From an uncultured Clostridia bacterium (GTDB lineage Bacteria > Bacillota > Clostridia > TANB77 > CAG-508), in contig CALXWR010000003.1 of NCBI GenBank assembly GCA_944392465.1, positions 1 to 59,916 on the forward strand: a DNA stretch of 59,916 nt, given 5' to 3'. Under the pieces are notes generated by a model. That model did no database searches, was not told where the DNA came from, and saw only the letters and a list, made by a program, of their open reading frames with translations. Position numbers and translations under genes: made by a program. This document shows, in pieces, positions 29,558-38,448 of this stretch (position 1 is its first letter; the number at the start of each line of letters is the position of its first letter).

Positions 29558-31387
29558 CTATTCTACATCTAATAATTGTTCAGAGTTTTCTTCTAATCCA
29601 TTCTCATTTAATGTTCCATCCGCTTCGGTTTCATCTTCACTAGATATTGTGTTAGTGTAATAATCATTACCATACCATTCATTTGACTTATAATATTTAC
29701 CTATAAACTGTGGTGTCAAACTGTCTATATCATAAATTGGCTCTTGTATTATTTCTCCGTTAGAATTTATAACACCCCATTTTCCATTTTCCCTTATTCC
29801 TGCAAATCCATATTCATTTATTTCAGTAACCATATCATATTTACTGTCAACTACTTGATTGCCAGCTTTATCAACAAATCCCCATTTTCCATTTATTTTT
29901 TTTGCATATATGTTGTTATTTGGAAATAATTCTTGTGCTGATAATTCATTTCCTGCATAATCAAAATATTTTATATCTGATTCAGAATATAATTTAATAT
30001 AATTATCAGTTATATCAATTCCTGCTTGATCCATTGTAACTATCACTTGCATGTTTTTGTTTATTAAACTTATTGTATTTGTTTCTGTAATATTTGCTTG
30101 TAATAGCTCTGTATTATCTAGCTTAAATATACTACTATATTTTAAATCCACAACAGATTTTCCTGATAAATCAATAATTCCGTTTTTTTGTGAAGTAGCA
30201 ACAATAAAATAATTATTTCCTATATCTTCTATATATGAATATCCATTGTCAATTACAACATTTCCGTTATTATCTATTATTTTATATATATCGTCATCAC
30301 CATAAACTATACTATGTTTTCCATCTGAAGTTGGAGTCCTTGCAATATATCCATCTTTAACTTCATTTCCATTCTCATCTAATACTTTTCTTACTCCATC
30401 TTCTTGTTCAACATTTATATATTTACCATTCCATATAAGTTTAGTATATTGTGGCTCTATACGTGTATCTCCATTTTTATTTAAAACACCTTTTTTATCA
30501 TTTCTTTGCACTATGAATGCATCATTATTTACATTATAAATTATGCTTTCATACTTATAGTCTATTATTGTTCTTTTATTTTTTAATACGCCAGCTTGAC
30601 CATCTTTATATGCTATTAAATACACATTATTATCATCATTTATCTCTGTAATTCTTGATATTTCTGTATACTCTGTATCTAATAGCTTATCTCCTTTATA
30701 ATTTATATAACCATATCTATAACCATTGTCTCCTATTTTACATACAATAAATCCTGTTTTTTGATACTTAGTATCTACATTGTAATAATTATCTACTGTA
30801 ATCATATCATACTCAATGTCTATAACATCTACTCCGTTTAAGTTAATAATTCCAAATTTATCATTCTGTTCTACTAAGAACATTCCTTCTTTGTATGTTA
30901 CTGCTGAAATATCATCATATAATGGCTCTGTTATTTCTTTACCGTCAAAATTCATTAATCCATATTTTCCATCTTTTTTATACTTTAATACTGTTTTCTC
31001 AAAAGGAATTCCATCTTCTGTTGTTTCTGTTGGAATTGCCTGTATACTTTCATACCCTGTAAGAATTTGTTCTTTTTTATCATTTAATACTTTATTTGTT
31101 TGATATTCGTTAATATCTGTATTATAATCAGACATACAGATAAATACTGCTTTAGATGGATTAGGTATTTGGATAATATCATAATTAGGCTCTATTATAA
31201 TATTACCTTTATCATCTATTACGCCATATCTATTATCTATACGAATAGTATTATATTTTATGTATGATACTGTTTCTACATCATATACATATTTTTCTTT
31301 TTTATTAAAATGCAAAACTAATAATGTTGTAATTACTGCTAATAATACTACAATTAATATAATTATAATTAATTTCTTTTTATTCAT
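29558..31387 (-). CDS. WG-repeat membrane-anchored protein
   Basis: A 609-residue protein with an N-terminal membrane anchor (LIIIILIVVLLAVITTLLVL, residues 5-24) and an extracytoplasmic domain of WG beta-hairpin repeats, for example YGVIDDKGNIIIEPNYD, YGLMNFDGKEITEPLYDD, FGIINLNGVDVIDIEYD, WGFVDKAGNQVVDSKYD and WGVINSNGEIIQEPIYD. At least ten repeats can be seen. The C-terminus is acidic. WG repeats are probably for binding; ligand unknown. Start ATG with AGGAGAG upstream, 22 bases after the CNNM gene. Confidence 0.85.
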   Translation of the reverse strand: MNKKKLIIIILIVVLLAVITTLLVLHFNKKEKYVYDVETVSYIKYNTIRIDNRYGVIDDKGNIIIEPNYDIIQIPNPSKAVFICMSDYNTDINEYQTNKVLNDKKEQILTGYESIQAIPTETTEDGIPFEKTVLKYKKDGKYGLMNFDGKEITEPLYDDISAVTYKEGMFLVEQNDKFGIINLNGVDVIDIEYDMITVDNYYNVDTKYQKTGFIVCKIGDNGYRYGYINYKGDKLLDTEYTEISRITEINDDNNVYLIAYKDGQAGVLKNKRTIIDYKYESIIYNVNNDAFIVQRNDKKGVLNKNGDTRIEPQYTKLIWNGKYINVEQEDGVRKVLDENGNEVKDGYIARTPTSDGKHSIVYGDDDIYKIIDNNGNVVIDNGYSYIEDIGNNYFIVATSQKNGIIDLSGKSVVDLKYSSIFKLDNTELLQANITETNTISLINKNMQVIVTMDQAGIDITDNYIKLYSESDIKYFDYAGNELSAQELFPNNNIYAKKINGKWGFVDKAGNQVVDSKYDMVTEINEYGFAGIRENGKWGVINSNGEIIQEPIYDIDSLTPQFIGKYYKSNEWYGNDYYTNTISSEDETEADGTLNENGLEENSEQLLDVE

Positions 31388-31408
31388 ATATTTCTCTCCT
31401 TTGTTTAA

Positions 31409-32801
31409 TTAATCCTCTATCTCATCATCCTTTTCTGCATTTTTATCTCTTAGCTTTTTCTTCTTTTCATCTTTCTCAACATCATCATCTATTTCTTCGT
31501 CAATGTTTTCTTTTAAATTCCTACATACTTTTACATATTTAATTCTTCTATCTTCTATTTCTTCTACTTTGTAAGTTAAATGTTCATCTTCTATTACTGG
31601 TTTTTCTTTCTCATCAGGTATTCTTCCCAATAAATCCAATAAATATCCAGATAATGTTTCATAATCACCTTCAGGTATTTCTACTCCAAATAATCTCTCC
31701 AATTCATATGTTGTAATAGTACCACTTAATAAATATGTATTATCGTCGATTTTTTTAACATCAATTTGCTCGTCATCATATTCATCAAAAATATTTCCAA
31801 CAATTTCTTCTACCATATCTTCCATGGTAATAACTCCTGCTGTACCACCATATTCATCAATTGCAATTGCCATTTGTACTTTGTTTTGTTGCATTTCTTT
31901 AAATAATTCATCTATATCTTTTGATTCTGGAACAAAATATGGCTCTCTCATTAATTTCTTAATATCGATCTTTTTGTTGTTTTTTAAAGGTTTAATTAAA
32001 TCTTTTACAAATAAAATTCCTTTTATATCATCAATTGTTTCGTCATACACAGGTATTCTACTATACTTATATTCATCAATTTTTTCTAATAATTTATTTA
32101 TATCGTCTTTTATGTCTATTGCATACATGTCTGTCCTAGGAGTCATTATTTCAGATACAACGATATCATTAAACTGAAAAACATTATTTAATAATTGCTT
32201 TTGCTCTTTTTCTATTGTACCTTTTTCTTCTCCCTCATCAATCATCATTTTTATTTCTTCTTCAGTAACAATTTCTTCCTCAGCTTCTCCTACTCCAAAT
32301 AATTTTGACACCATATTAGTTGATATTGTAAGCAATTTTACAAGAGGTGCTGTAATTACTGAAATAGTTTTTATAACACCTATAGTAGCATATGATATTT
32401 TTTCATAATATTTCATCGCTAATCTTTTTGGAACTAATTCCCCAAATACCAATGTAAAGAATGAAAGTATAATTGTAATTATTACAATTGAAATTCCTCT
32501 CCAAACTTCCAATGATAAAAATGGCATAGCTTCACTTAAAACTGGTGCTAACTTGTCTGCGAATGCATCTGAAGCAAACGCACTTGATAAAAATCCTGCT
32601 AAAGTTATTCCAATTTGAATTGTTGATAAAAACTTACTTGGAGATTTTAACATTTTTAAGATTTGTTTTGCCTTTTTGTTTCCGGTCTTTTGCATCCCTT
32701 TCCACTTTTGCGTCATTTAAAGATATAAAAGCTAATTCTGTAGCTGCAAAATATGCATTTAATAAGATTAGAATTGCTAAAAAAATAATTTGTGATAACA
32801 T
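31409..32801 (-). CDS. CNNM/HlyC-CorC family transporter-like protein, reading frame shifts +1 at an in-frame CGG
   Basis: Membrane protein of the hemolysin C/CorC family, linked to divalent cation homeostasis. The ATG at 32799-32801 with AAGGAAGG upstream gives the first helix LSQIIFLAILILLNAYFAAT and ELAFISLNDAKVERDAKD, then CGG at 32682-32684. Reading CGGA as one residue continues directly into NKKAKQILKMLKSPSKFLST, the DUF21 domain, two CBS domains (IMTPRTDMYAID; GGTAGVITMEDMVEEIVG) and the CorC_HlyC domain. Total 463 residues, normal for the family. Without the shift the protein would stop early or lack its first helix. Relatives commonly read E-G-N-K-K-A-K here, so Gly fits. Confidence 0.9.
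32681..32684 (-). other. +1 frameshift site CGGA in the CNNM-family gene (codon 40)
   Basis: Coding strand: GCA AAA GAC CGGA AAC AAA AAG GCA. Consuming four bases links the N-terminal helix to the rest of DUF21. Skipping the C gives GGA (Gly), the expected residue. No homopolymer at the CGG itself. Confidence 0.85.
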
Positions 32802-32916
32802 TTAATTTTCCTTCCTTGTTATTATAGTATATTAACTATTATACTATTCTATTTATAAATTTATTTCTACATATATTATGATAATTTATTTAATTAGTAT
32901 TGTCAAGAATTTCCAA

Positions 32917-32946
32917 GCAAAAATAGACCAAAAATCGGTCTATTTT
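32917..32946 (-). terminator. Terminator behind the surface-protein gene
   Basis: AAAATAGACC / GGTCTATTTT stem with a 7-base loop and TTTTTG on the minus strand, starting 18 bases after the stop codon at 32964. Confidence 0.8.
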
Positions 32947-32963
32947 CAATATTTTTTATAATA

Positions 32964-34238
32964 TTAATATCCTGTTCTAGGAAGGTTGATTTCCTTTTTT
33001 CCATATGTGGTTTTGCTTACATCCTCTACCTTTTTTTCTTCATCTTTTGGTTTTTTATAATTATTAACATCAATAGTATATTTTTGATTTAATTCTACAT
33101 CTATTTCTATTAATTCATCATATATAGTATAATTATCAGGTGATTTTATTTCTTGAATATAATACTTTCCTGGCATAATTCCTTCTATTGTGGCTATACC
33201 ATTTTCATTTGTTATTATATCTGAATAAACTATATTTTTGTTTTCATCCAATACGTTAAATTTTGCTCCTGCTAAACACTCTTTAGTTTCTGCATCTTTT
33301 TTTACTATTTCTATTTTTGTAGAATTTTTAAGATAATTTACTACCAGTTTACTATTTTCATATTCATAATCTCCTGCTGCTAAAGCATAACTTTGCATTT
33401 TACTATCTGGAGCTTCTCCATATAATATTGGTTTTGTTTTCATATCTGCAGTAATCTCTATTTCGAATTTTCCATCAACCGTCATTTCCGAAATAGGTAT
33501 CAAAATTTTAAATTTTTCATTAGATGCAAATTTATTTTTTTCTTTATTTTCTTCATCTACTATTTTCACATTTTCAATTTTCACATTTTTTAAGCTTACA
33601 CTATATTTGGTACTTTCCACATTTGTTTTTACGTAAAATGTTTTAGAAGCAAAATCTCCATTAATGGAATCTTTTTTCCAAGTTTTATCATCTGTTTTAA
33701 TTGTTATTATTGCAGATGTTTTTGTTGCAGTAGAATTTCTAGCAGCTTTAGATATCTTTTTAGCTGCATTTAAAACTCTATTTCCTTGACTACCTATTCC
33801 ACTAAAATCGCTCCAATCATAATTATACATCATATCATATACAGCCATTTTAGTTGCAGCAAAAGCTTCTATATTACTATTGCACCCTAAATCTTTTGCA
33901 CTTACAAATGGATAGCCATTGTTTACTGCCCTCCAAATTTTAGCATTTGTTACTAATTTATCTACCTTAACTGTATATCCTCCACCACTTGATGTAACTC
34001 CTGGCAGATTTCTATTTAAGCAATATGCAGGATATTCTACGCCATCTTTTTTATAGACAACAAATTCAACTCCTACTTTTATATCTCCATACATAAGACA
34101 TATAATTTCTCCTTTTGAATACAAATCCGCTTCATTAATTAAATACGTTGCTGCTTTTGAGCTATTTTGCAACATACATAATGTTGTTACAATTACAATT
34201 AACATTAATGTTATTGATATAATCTTCTTTATTTGCAT
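32964..34238 (-). CDS. Surface protein with thioester-like and Cna-B domains, ending at LPRTGY
   Basis: A 424-residue secreted protein. The start is ATG at 34238 (AAAGGA upstream), giving a clear signal peptide (IKKIISITLMLIVIVTTLC, likely cleavage near SKA-A). An N-terminal TQXA-like thioester domain follows, with the Cys in YPAYCLNRN (residue 73); the usual Gln partner is Lys (ATKMA, residue 130). Near the C-terminus lies a Cna-B/SpaA-like domain (IEIVKKDAETKECLAGAKFN, YYIQEIKSPDNYTI). It ends NLPRTGY and stop: the sortase motif is there but no hydrophobic helix or basic tail follows. A sortase gene lies directly upstream, so the pair probably works together. Confidence 0.85.
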   Translation of the reverse strand: MQIKKIISITLMLIVIVTTLCMLQNSSKAATYLINEADLYSKGEIICLMYGDIKVGVEFVVYKKDGVEYPAYCLNRNLPGVTSSGGGYTVKVDKLVTNAKIWRAVNNGYPFVSAKDLGCNSNIEAFAATKMAVYDMMYNYDWSDFSGIGSQGNRVLNAAKKISKAARNSTATKTSAIITIKTDDKTWKKDSINGDFASKTFYVKTNVESTKYSVSLKNVKIENVKIVDEENKEKNKFASNEKFKILIPISEMTVDGKFEIEITADMKTKPILYGEAPDSKMQSYALAAGDYEYENSKLVVNYLKNSTKIEIVKKDAETKECLAGAKFNVLDENKNIVYSDIITNENGIATIEGIMPGKYYIQEIKSPDNYTIYDELIEIDVELNQKYTIDVNNYKKPKDEEKKVEDVSKTTYGKKEINLPRTGY

Positions 34239-34312
34239 ATAATTTTTCCTTTCTTTATTTTTATTATTAAAATACATTACTTAACTTTTTATTAACCTTA
34301 ATTTTATTAACA

Positions 34313-35011
34313 CTATTTTTTTATTTCTACTGCTTGAATACATCTTCTATACTCATACATATTTTCTACACATGTTATTAAAGTAATTCTATTATCTTTT
34401 GTGTCTCTTATATAATCCCAATTAGTTTGTTTTATAATTTTATTCATTACAACCTTATATTCTCTTGTTCCATTTTTAGTTGAATAAAATATTTTATCTC
34501 CTATTTCTAAATATTTTATATTTTGAAAAAAATTACAATCAATACCTCTATTATGACCAGCTAAAGCAACATTTCCATTCCATATTGAGCTTTCTTCAAA
34601 ATGACCAACAGCACTAGCTAACACATTTTGAGTGGTTCCATTTTCTATAGGAGCATCCAAGTTTATTTTTGGTATTTTAATTCTCCATATATTGCCATCG
34701 TTTTTATTTTCTATTAACTTTTGTCTTGACTCCTCTTCACCTTGCTCACTATCTACTGCGTAACCCATTTGCATTATTTCTAGATATATATTATCTATAT
34801 TTATAATTTTTTCAGTTAGGCTTCTTTTTTTTATATATGAAAATTCTTTTACATAATTTGAACTGGATTTATCCATATTATAATTCAACCAATATGTATT
34901 TTTATATATTTTTAAAATATGTATATCCAACAATATAATTAATGATATCAGAACAAGAATTGTAATGCTCCAAGAGATTATAATGCTACTCCTCTTGCTG
35001 TTGTTTAACAC
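34313..35011 (-). CDS. Sortase (probably class D-like)
   Basis: Membrane-anchored transpeptidase that cuts LPxTG-type motifs. The 232-residue protein has an N-terminal helix (IIISWSITILVLISLIILL) and the catalytic triad in order: His in ALAGHNRG, Cys in ITLITCVENM, Arg in YEYRRCIQA. The start is GTG at 35009-35011 with AGGTAGGTG upstream. It is followed 74 bases later by the surface-protein gene with the LPRTG motif, the likely substrate. Class assignment is tentative. Confidence 0.88.
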   Translation of the reverse strand: MLNNSKRSSIIISWSITILVLISLIILLDIHILKIYKNTYWLNYNMDKSSSNYVKEFSYIKKRSLTEKIINIDNIYLEIMQMGYAVDSEQGEEESRQKLIENKNDGNIWRIKIPKINLDAPIENGTTQNVLASAVGHFEESSIWNGNVALAGHNRGIDCNFFQNIKYLEIGDKIFYSTKNGTREYKVVMNKIIKQTNWDYIRDTKDNRITLITCVENMYEYRRCIQAVEIKK

Positions 35012-35345
35012 ATATACCGCACCTACCTTTTATTATTTTGTTTGAAAACGATTATTTTTACTATATTGATAAAAATAGAATCAAATGTTTTTTTATTTGA
35101 ACATTGTTTTTTGAAAAAAATCTTTTGATTTAATAAGTTTTATTAGATTTAATTAAAATTTTTGATTAAATAATTAATAGATATATAATTTATTTGAGAT
35201 ATAATAAAATTAATATTTAATCTAAGTTTTAAAAATTGCAATTTTTAGACTATCTATATATTACTACATTTTCCATAAATTGTAAAGTATTTTTCGTCGA
35301 CAAAATATGACAAAAATGCAATTAAGAGCTAGTTGTTAATTACAA
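35012..35345. other. AT-rich intergenic region upstream of the sortase gene
   Basis: About 330 bases with no supportable gene. It must hold the sortase promoter. The heptamer TTTGATT occurs at 35124-35130 and 35161-35167, with its complement at 35079-35085, a possible regulator-binding pattern next to a two-component system. TGTCGAC, close to a Spo0A box, lies near 35296. Confidence 0.35.
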
Positions 35346-35354
35346 CTAGCTCTT
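35324..35354 (-). terminator. Terminator at the end of the histidine kinase gene
   Basis: Perfect 13-bp stem (AAGAGCTAGTTGT and complement, 5-base loop). The kinase's TAG stop codon lies inside the stem. The T-run on the minus strand comes some bases later. Confidence 0.6.
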
Positions 35355-36878
35355 GTCATTATATAAACTATTGGCAGATTTTATGTTATCATTTTGATCT
35401 AATTCAAAATAGAACTCTACTCCATTTTCTTTGTTTATTACACCATAATCATTCTTATAATTAAGCATTATTGCTTTAACTAATGCTAATCCAATACCAG
35501 TTCCTCCATTAGCCCTGTTTCTAGAACTATCTTCTTTGTAAAATCTTCCCCAAATTTTATTAATATGGTCTTCAGGTATTTTATTTCCTGTATTAAATAC
35601 AGAAATTCTAATCTTTTGATTTTTTTCATTTTTCTCTACTTTTACACTAATTTCTTTTTTCCCATCTATTTCTATTACATGTTTTATAGCATTTGTTAAA
35701 TAATTTGTAACAACTTGTTCTATATAAAAGTCGTCTGCAAATACTTCTAATTTTTCATCTGCAACAATTTGTACCTCAACATTTTTTTCTTCAAGCATAA
35801 CTTTAGATTTTCTAATTACTTCCTTTATTAATTCAGTTATATTAAAATATTTATTATTAAATTCTCTTTTGCCATACTCTAATTTCATAAGTTCTAATAA
35901 TTGTTTTACTAATTTGTCCATTTTGTTAGATTCGTCTAATATAACTTCTGCATAAAATTTTTTAGATTCCTCATCTGTATTTACATTTTCTATTAATCCT
36001 TCAGCATATCCTTGAATTAATGCTATTGGAGTTTTTAGTTCGTGTGATACATCTGAGATAAATTGCTTTCTCATTTCGTCTATTTTAGATTTTTCTTCTA
36101 TATCTTTTTCTAGCTCACTATTATTTGCTCTTAACTGCTTTATGGTTCTTTCAAGTTTATCTGACATAATATTTATATTTTTTCCAAGTTCGTTTATTTC
36201 ATCATCTGTTTCCACTTCTTTATATTTTTTACTAAAATCAAGTTTTGCCATTTTATCTGTAATATCATTTAATTGCACTATTGGTGAAGTAAACTTTTTA
36301 GAAATATATGAAGCAAAAATAGCTGATATAACTAATATTATTATTCCTATTGTAATTAACACTTGATTAGAAATTTGTACACTCTCTTCAATTGGAACCG
36401 CAGGTATACTTATATACAAATAATATCCATTATCTAGTGAACCAGATAAAAGTATATAACTTATATTATTTCTTATATCATTAATTTTACTTATAGTAAT
36501 TTTATTATTTGAATATATTGGTTTCTTATCTGTTACACTATTCGCCTGAGCTAAAACATTCATAGCTGAAAACAAATCTTTATCTGTACTAAATATAATT
36601 GTATTTGTATCTGTTTCTATAAAAATATCGAAGTTATTATTATATGCAATTCTTTTCAATTCTTCTTCTATATTTGTATCTGTAACATTAGAATTATAAT
36701 ACATATTAATCCTAGAATATAATTTTTTTACTGTATTTGTTTTAGAATACAAATAAAAAGACTCTAGGACAACGCTATTAATTATTACTAAGAACAATAC
36801 AATAATTGCAATAGCAAAGCACATTGTAAAAAACAACTTAACTCTAATAGATTTATGATTCTTTTTTGTTTTTAACAT
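35346..36878 (-). CDS. Two-component sensor histidine kinase
   Basis: A 510-residue membrane kinase. Helix 1 (LFFTMCFAIAIIVLFLVIIN) at about 15-36, an extracytoplasmic sensor of about 130 residues, helix 2 (VLITIGIIILVISAIFASYI) near 170, a HAMP domain, a coiled coil, then the H-box FISDVSHELKTPIALIQGY with the phospho-His. The ATPase domain has the N-box VTNYLTNAIKHV and the G-boxes GTGIGLALVKAI. The gene follows its response regulator by 26 bases. The nearby sortase and surface protein may be targets, which is inference. Confidence 0.93.
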   Translation of the reverse strand: MLKTKKNHKSIRVKLFFTMCFAIAIIVLFLVIINSVVLESFYLYSKTNTVKKLYSRINMYYNSNVTDTNIEEELKRIAYNNNFDIFIETDTNTIIFSTDKDLFSAMNVLAQANSVTDKKPIYSNNKITISKINDIRNNISYILLSGSLDNGYYLYISIPAVPIEESVQISNQVLITIGIIILVISAIFASYISKKFTSPIVQLNDITDKMAKLDFSKKYKEVETDDEINELGKNINIMSDKLERTIKQLRANNSELEKDIEEKSKIDEMRKQFISDVSHELKTPIALIQGYAEGLIENVNTDEESKKFYAEVILDESNKMDKLVKQLLELMKLEYGKREFNNKYFNITELIKEVIRKSKVMLEEKNVEVQIVADEKLEVFADDFYIEQVVTNYLTNAIKHVIEIDGKKEISVKVEKNEKNQKIRISVFNTGNKIPEDHINKIWGRFYKEDSSRNRANGGTGIGLALVKAIMLNYKNDYGVINKENGVEFYFELDQNDNIKSANSLYNDKS

Positions 36879-36904
36879 TTTTCTTTCCTTCTCTTTATTA
36901 TTAA

Positions 36905-37582
36905 CTATTTTACTTCAAATTTATAACCAATTCCTCTTATAGTTTCTATATATTTACCTTTTTTACCTAATTTATGTCTGATTTTTTTTATATGACTGTC
37001 AATAGTTCTAGAATCTCCATAATAGTCATAATTCCATACATTATTTAATATCTTATCTCTAGACAAGGCAATATTCGCATTATCTACTAAATATTTTAAA
37101 AGTTCATATTCTCTTAAACTCATTTCTATTTGTTTTCCATCAACAGTAACAGTTCGCCCTTCGGCATCTATTACTATTCCTCCATAATTCTTTAATTTCT
37201 TTTCTTCTGGCTCAACTCTTTTTAATATTGCTTCAACTCTTGCAACCAATATTTTAGGGCTGAATGGTTTAGAAATATATTCGTCAACACCTAATTCAAA
37301 TCCAAATAATTCATCTTGTTCTTCACCTCTAGCTGTAAGCATAATAATTGGAACCTTTGAAGTCTGTCTTATTTGTCTAAGTACAGACCAACCATCTAAT
37401 TTTGGCATCATTACATCTAATAAAATCAAATTAATCTTATTTCTATTTTCTTCAAAAATTTTTAATGCTTCTTCTCCATCACCAGCTTCTAAAATTCCAA
37501 AACCTTTTTGTGCTAAAAAGTCTTTTATTAGTTTTCTCATTCTTTCTTCATCATCAACTATAAGAACTGTTATATCTCCCAT
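36905..37582 (-). CDS. OmpR/PhoB-family response regulator
   Basis: A 225-residue regulator with a receiver domain (VLIVDDEERMR acidic pair, phospho-Asp in INLILLDVMMPKLDGW, Lys in EYISKPFSP) and a winged-helix C-terminal domain (LREYELLKYLVDNANIALSR, DSHIKKIRHKLGKKGKYIE, TIRGIGYKFE). First gene of the two-component operon. Target genes unknown. Confidence 0.95.
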   Translation of the reverse strand: MGDITVLIVDDEERMRKLIKDFLAQKGFGILEAGDGEEALKIFEENRNKINLILLDVMMPKLDGWSVLRQIRQTSKVPIIMLTARGEEQDELFGFELGVDEYISKPFSPKILVARVEAILKRVEPEEKKLKNYGGIVIDAEGRTVTVDGKQIEMSLREYELLKYLVDNANIALSRDKILNNVWNYDYYGDSRTIDSHIKKIRHKLGKKGKYIETIRGIGYKFEVK

Positions 37583-37663
37583 AAAATCACATTTCCTTTC
37601 ATAATCTACTATATCATACTAAATTAAGCAATATTATACAATATATTTGTGTCCTTTTTATGA

Positions 37664-37740
37664 ATTTTAGGAACAAAGAGACGAAGTCGTCCTTTGTTCG
37701 TGCCGATTTAGGTTTCCGACTATAAGGAGGAAATCCTAAA
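37664..37740. other. GC-richer segment with several overlapping inverted repeats, possible structured RNA
   Basis: TTTTAGGA (37665 on) can pair with TCCTAAAA (37733-37740), enclosing a hairpin GAACAAAG...CTTTGTTC and the arms AGGTTTCC...GGAAATCCT. CCTAAA can also pair with a second TTTAGG (near 37707), so two exclusive folds exist. The base composition is clearly higher in G+C than the flanks. No match to a riboswitch family that I know. The strand is not determined. Confidence 0.35.
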
Positions 37741-37776
37741 AGCAATGACAATTATAGCCTTTTTATGTAATACATA

Positions 37777-37810
37777 AAAACCCCCTCAACAACAGTCTGT
37801 TGTTGAGGGG
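37777..37810 (-). terminator. Strong terminator behind the NUDIX gene
   Basis: CCCCTCAACAACAG and its complement form a 14-base-arm hairpin, followed by GTTTTTAT on the minus strand. It starts about 13 bases past the NUDIX stop. Confidence 0.9.
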
Positions 37811-37823
37811 AGGATCTACCTTG

Positions 37824-38396
37824 TTACCTCCTCAGAAAGTTGTATGCAAGAAGTGCATACATCGAGTGACCAGACATCTCCAGGTCATCCTTGAACGAGT
37901 CACCAGAAGCCATCTGCTGACGAAGCCTGCTGTAGACCTCATCAATGTTCATCCACACAATCGATGTGTCGATGACTTCCTGCTCATCCAGATGCCTGGC
38001 AGCCAGTGTGTCAAGCATAGCCACGGCCACGCCATAGTCCTCATCGGACTTAGACGGGTCCAGCAAATTGCTGCAATTGGTGACAAGCTCGATGTCCTTG
38101 ACAACCAGTCCGGTCTCCTCCTCGACCTCTCGCTTTGCAGTGGTCAGGATGTCTTCTCCCTCGTTGGCAATGCCAGCAGGGAGTTCCCAATACCACTTGC
38201 CAGTGGTCGTACGGAACTGACGAATCAGTGCGATTTCGCGATTCTCGTTCAAGACGATAATCGCGACCGAAGGCTGGCTACGAATAATCGTATGATTAAT
38301 CGTATCGCCATCATCACTCTGATAGGTCACCTTTACCGCGGCAAGCCGCGGTGTGTGGAACCGCTCTTCCTCGTGGGTAAGTCTGTAGCTCTTCAT
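37824..38396 (-). CDS. NUDIX hydrolase (ADP-ribose pyrophosphatase-like), GC-rich and probably foreign
   Basis: A 190-residue NUDIX protein. The box GIANEGEDILTTAKREVEEE followed by TGL fits GX5EX7REUXEEXGU. The upstream TGKWYWELPAG is typical of ADP-ribose pyrophosphatases. The base composition is about half G+C (a counted 60-base line gave 35), against roughly a quarter to a third in the neighbours, and the codon use is alien: it has in-frame CGG codons at positions 12 and 17, both apparently read as Arg with no frame change. It has AAAGGAGATACAGCC before the ATG, an AT-rich host-like promoter and its own terminator. Most likely horizontally acquired; contamination or misassembly should be excluded. 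Confidence 0.88.
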   Translation of the reverse strand: MKSYRLTHEEERFHTPRLAAVKVTYQSDDGDTINHTIIRSQPSVAIIVLNENREIALIRQFRTTTGKWYWELPAGIANEGEDILTTAKREVEEETGLVVKDIELVTNCSNLLDPSKSDEDYGVAVAMLDTLAARHLDEQEVIDTSIVWMNIDEVYSRLRQQMASGDSFKDDLEMSGHSMYALLAYNFLRR

Positions 38397-38439
38397 GGCT
38401 GTATCTCCTTTTCTTTAATAATGGTTTTGCCATAAATAT

Positions 38440-38448
38440 ATTATATCA
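38440..38448 (-). promoter_or_regulatory. Extended -10 promoter of the NUDIX gene
   Basis: TGA-TATAAT on the minus strand, overlapping the mscS stop codon, with a weak -35 (TGTACA) 17 bases upstream. It is host-like in composition, unlike the gene it serves. Confidence 0.5.

Noticed and set aside
37800..38435. A 211-residue ORF on the plus strand across the NUDIX gene
   Set aside because: It is antisense to a clear NUDIX protein with the full box, a ribosome-binding site and a terminator; open frames on both strands are common in GC-rich DNA.
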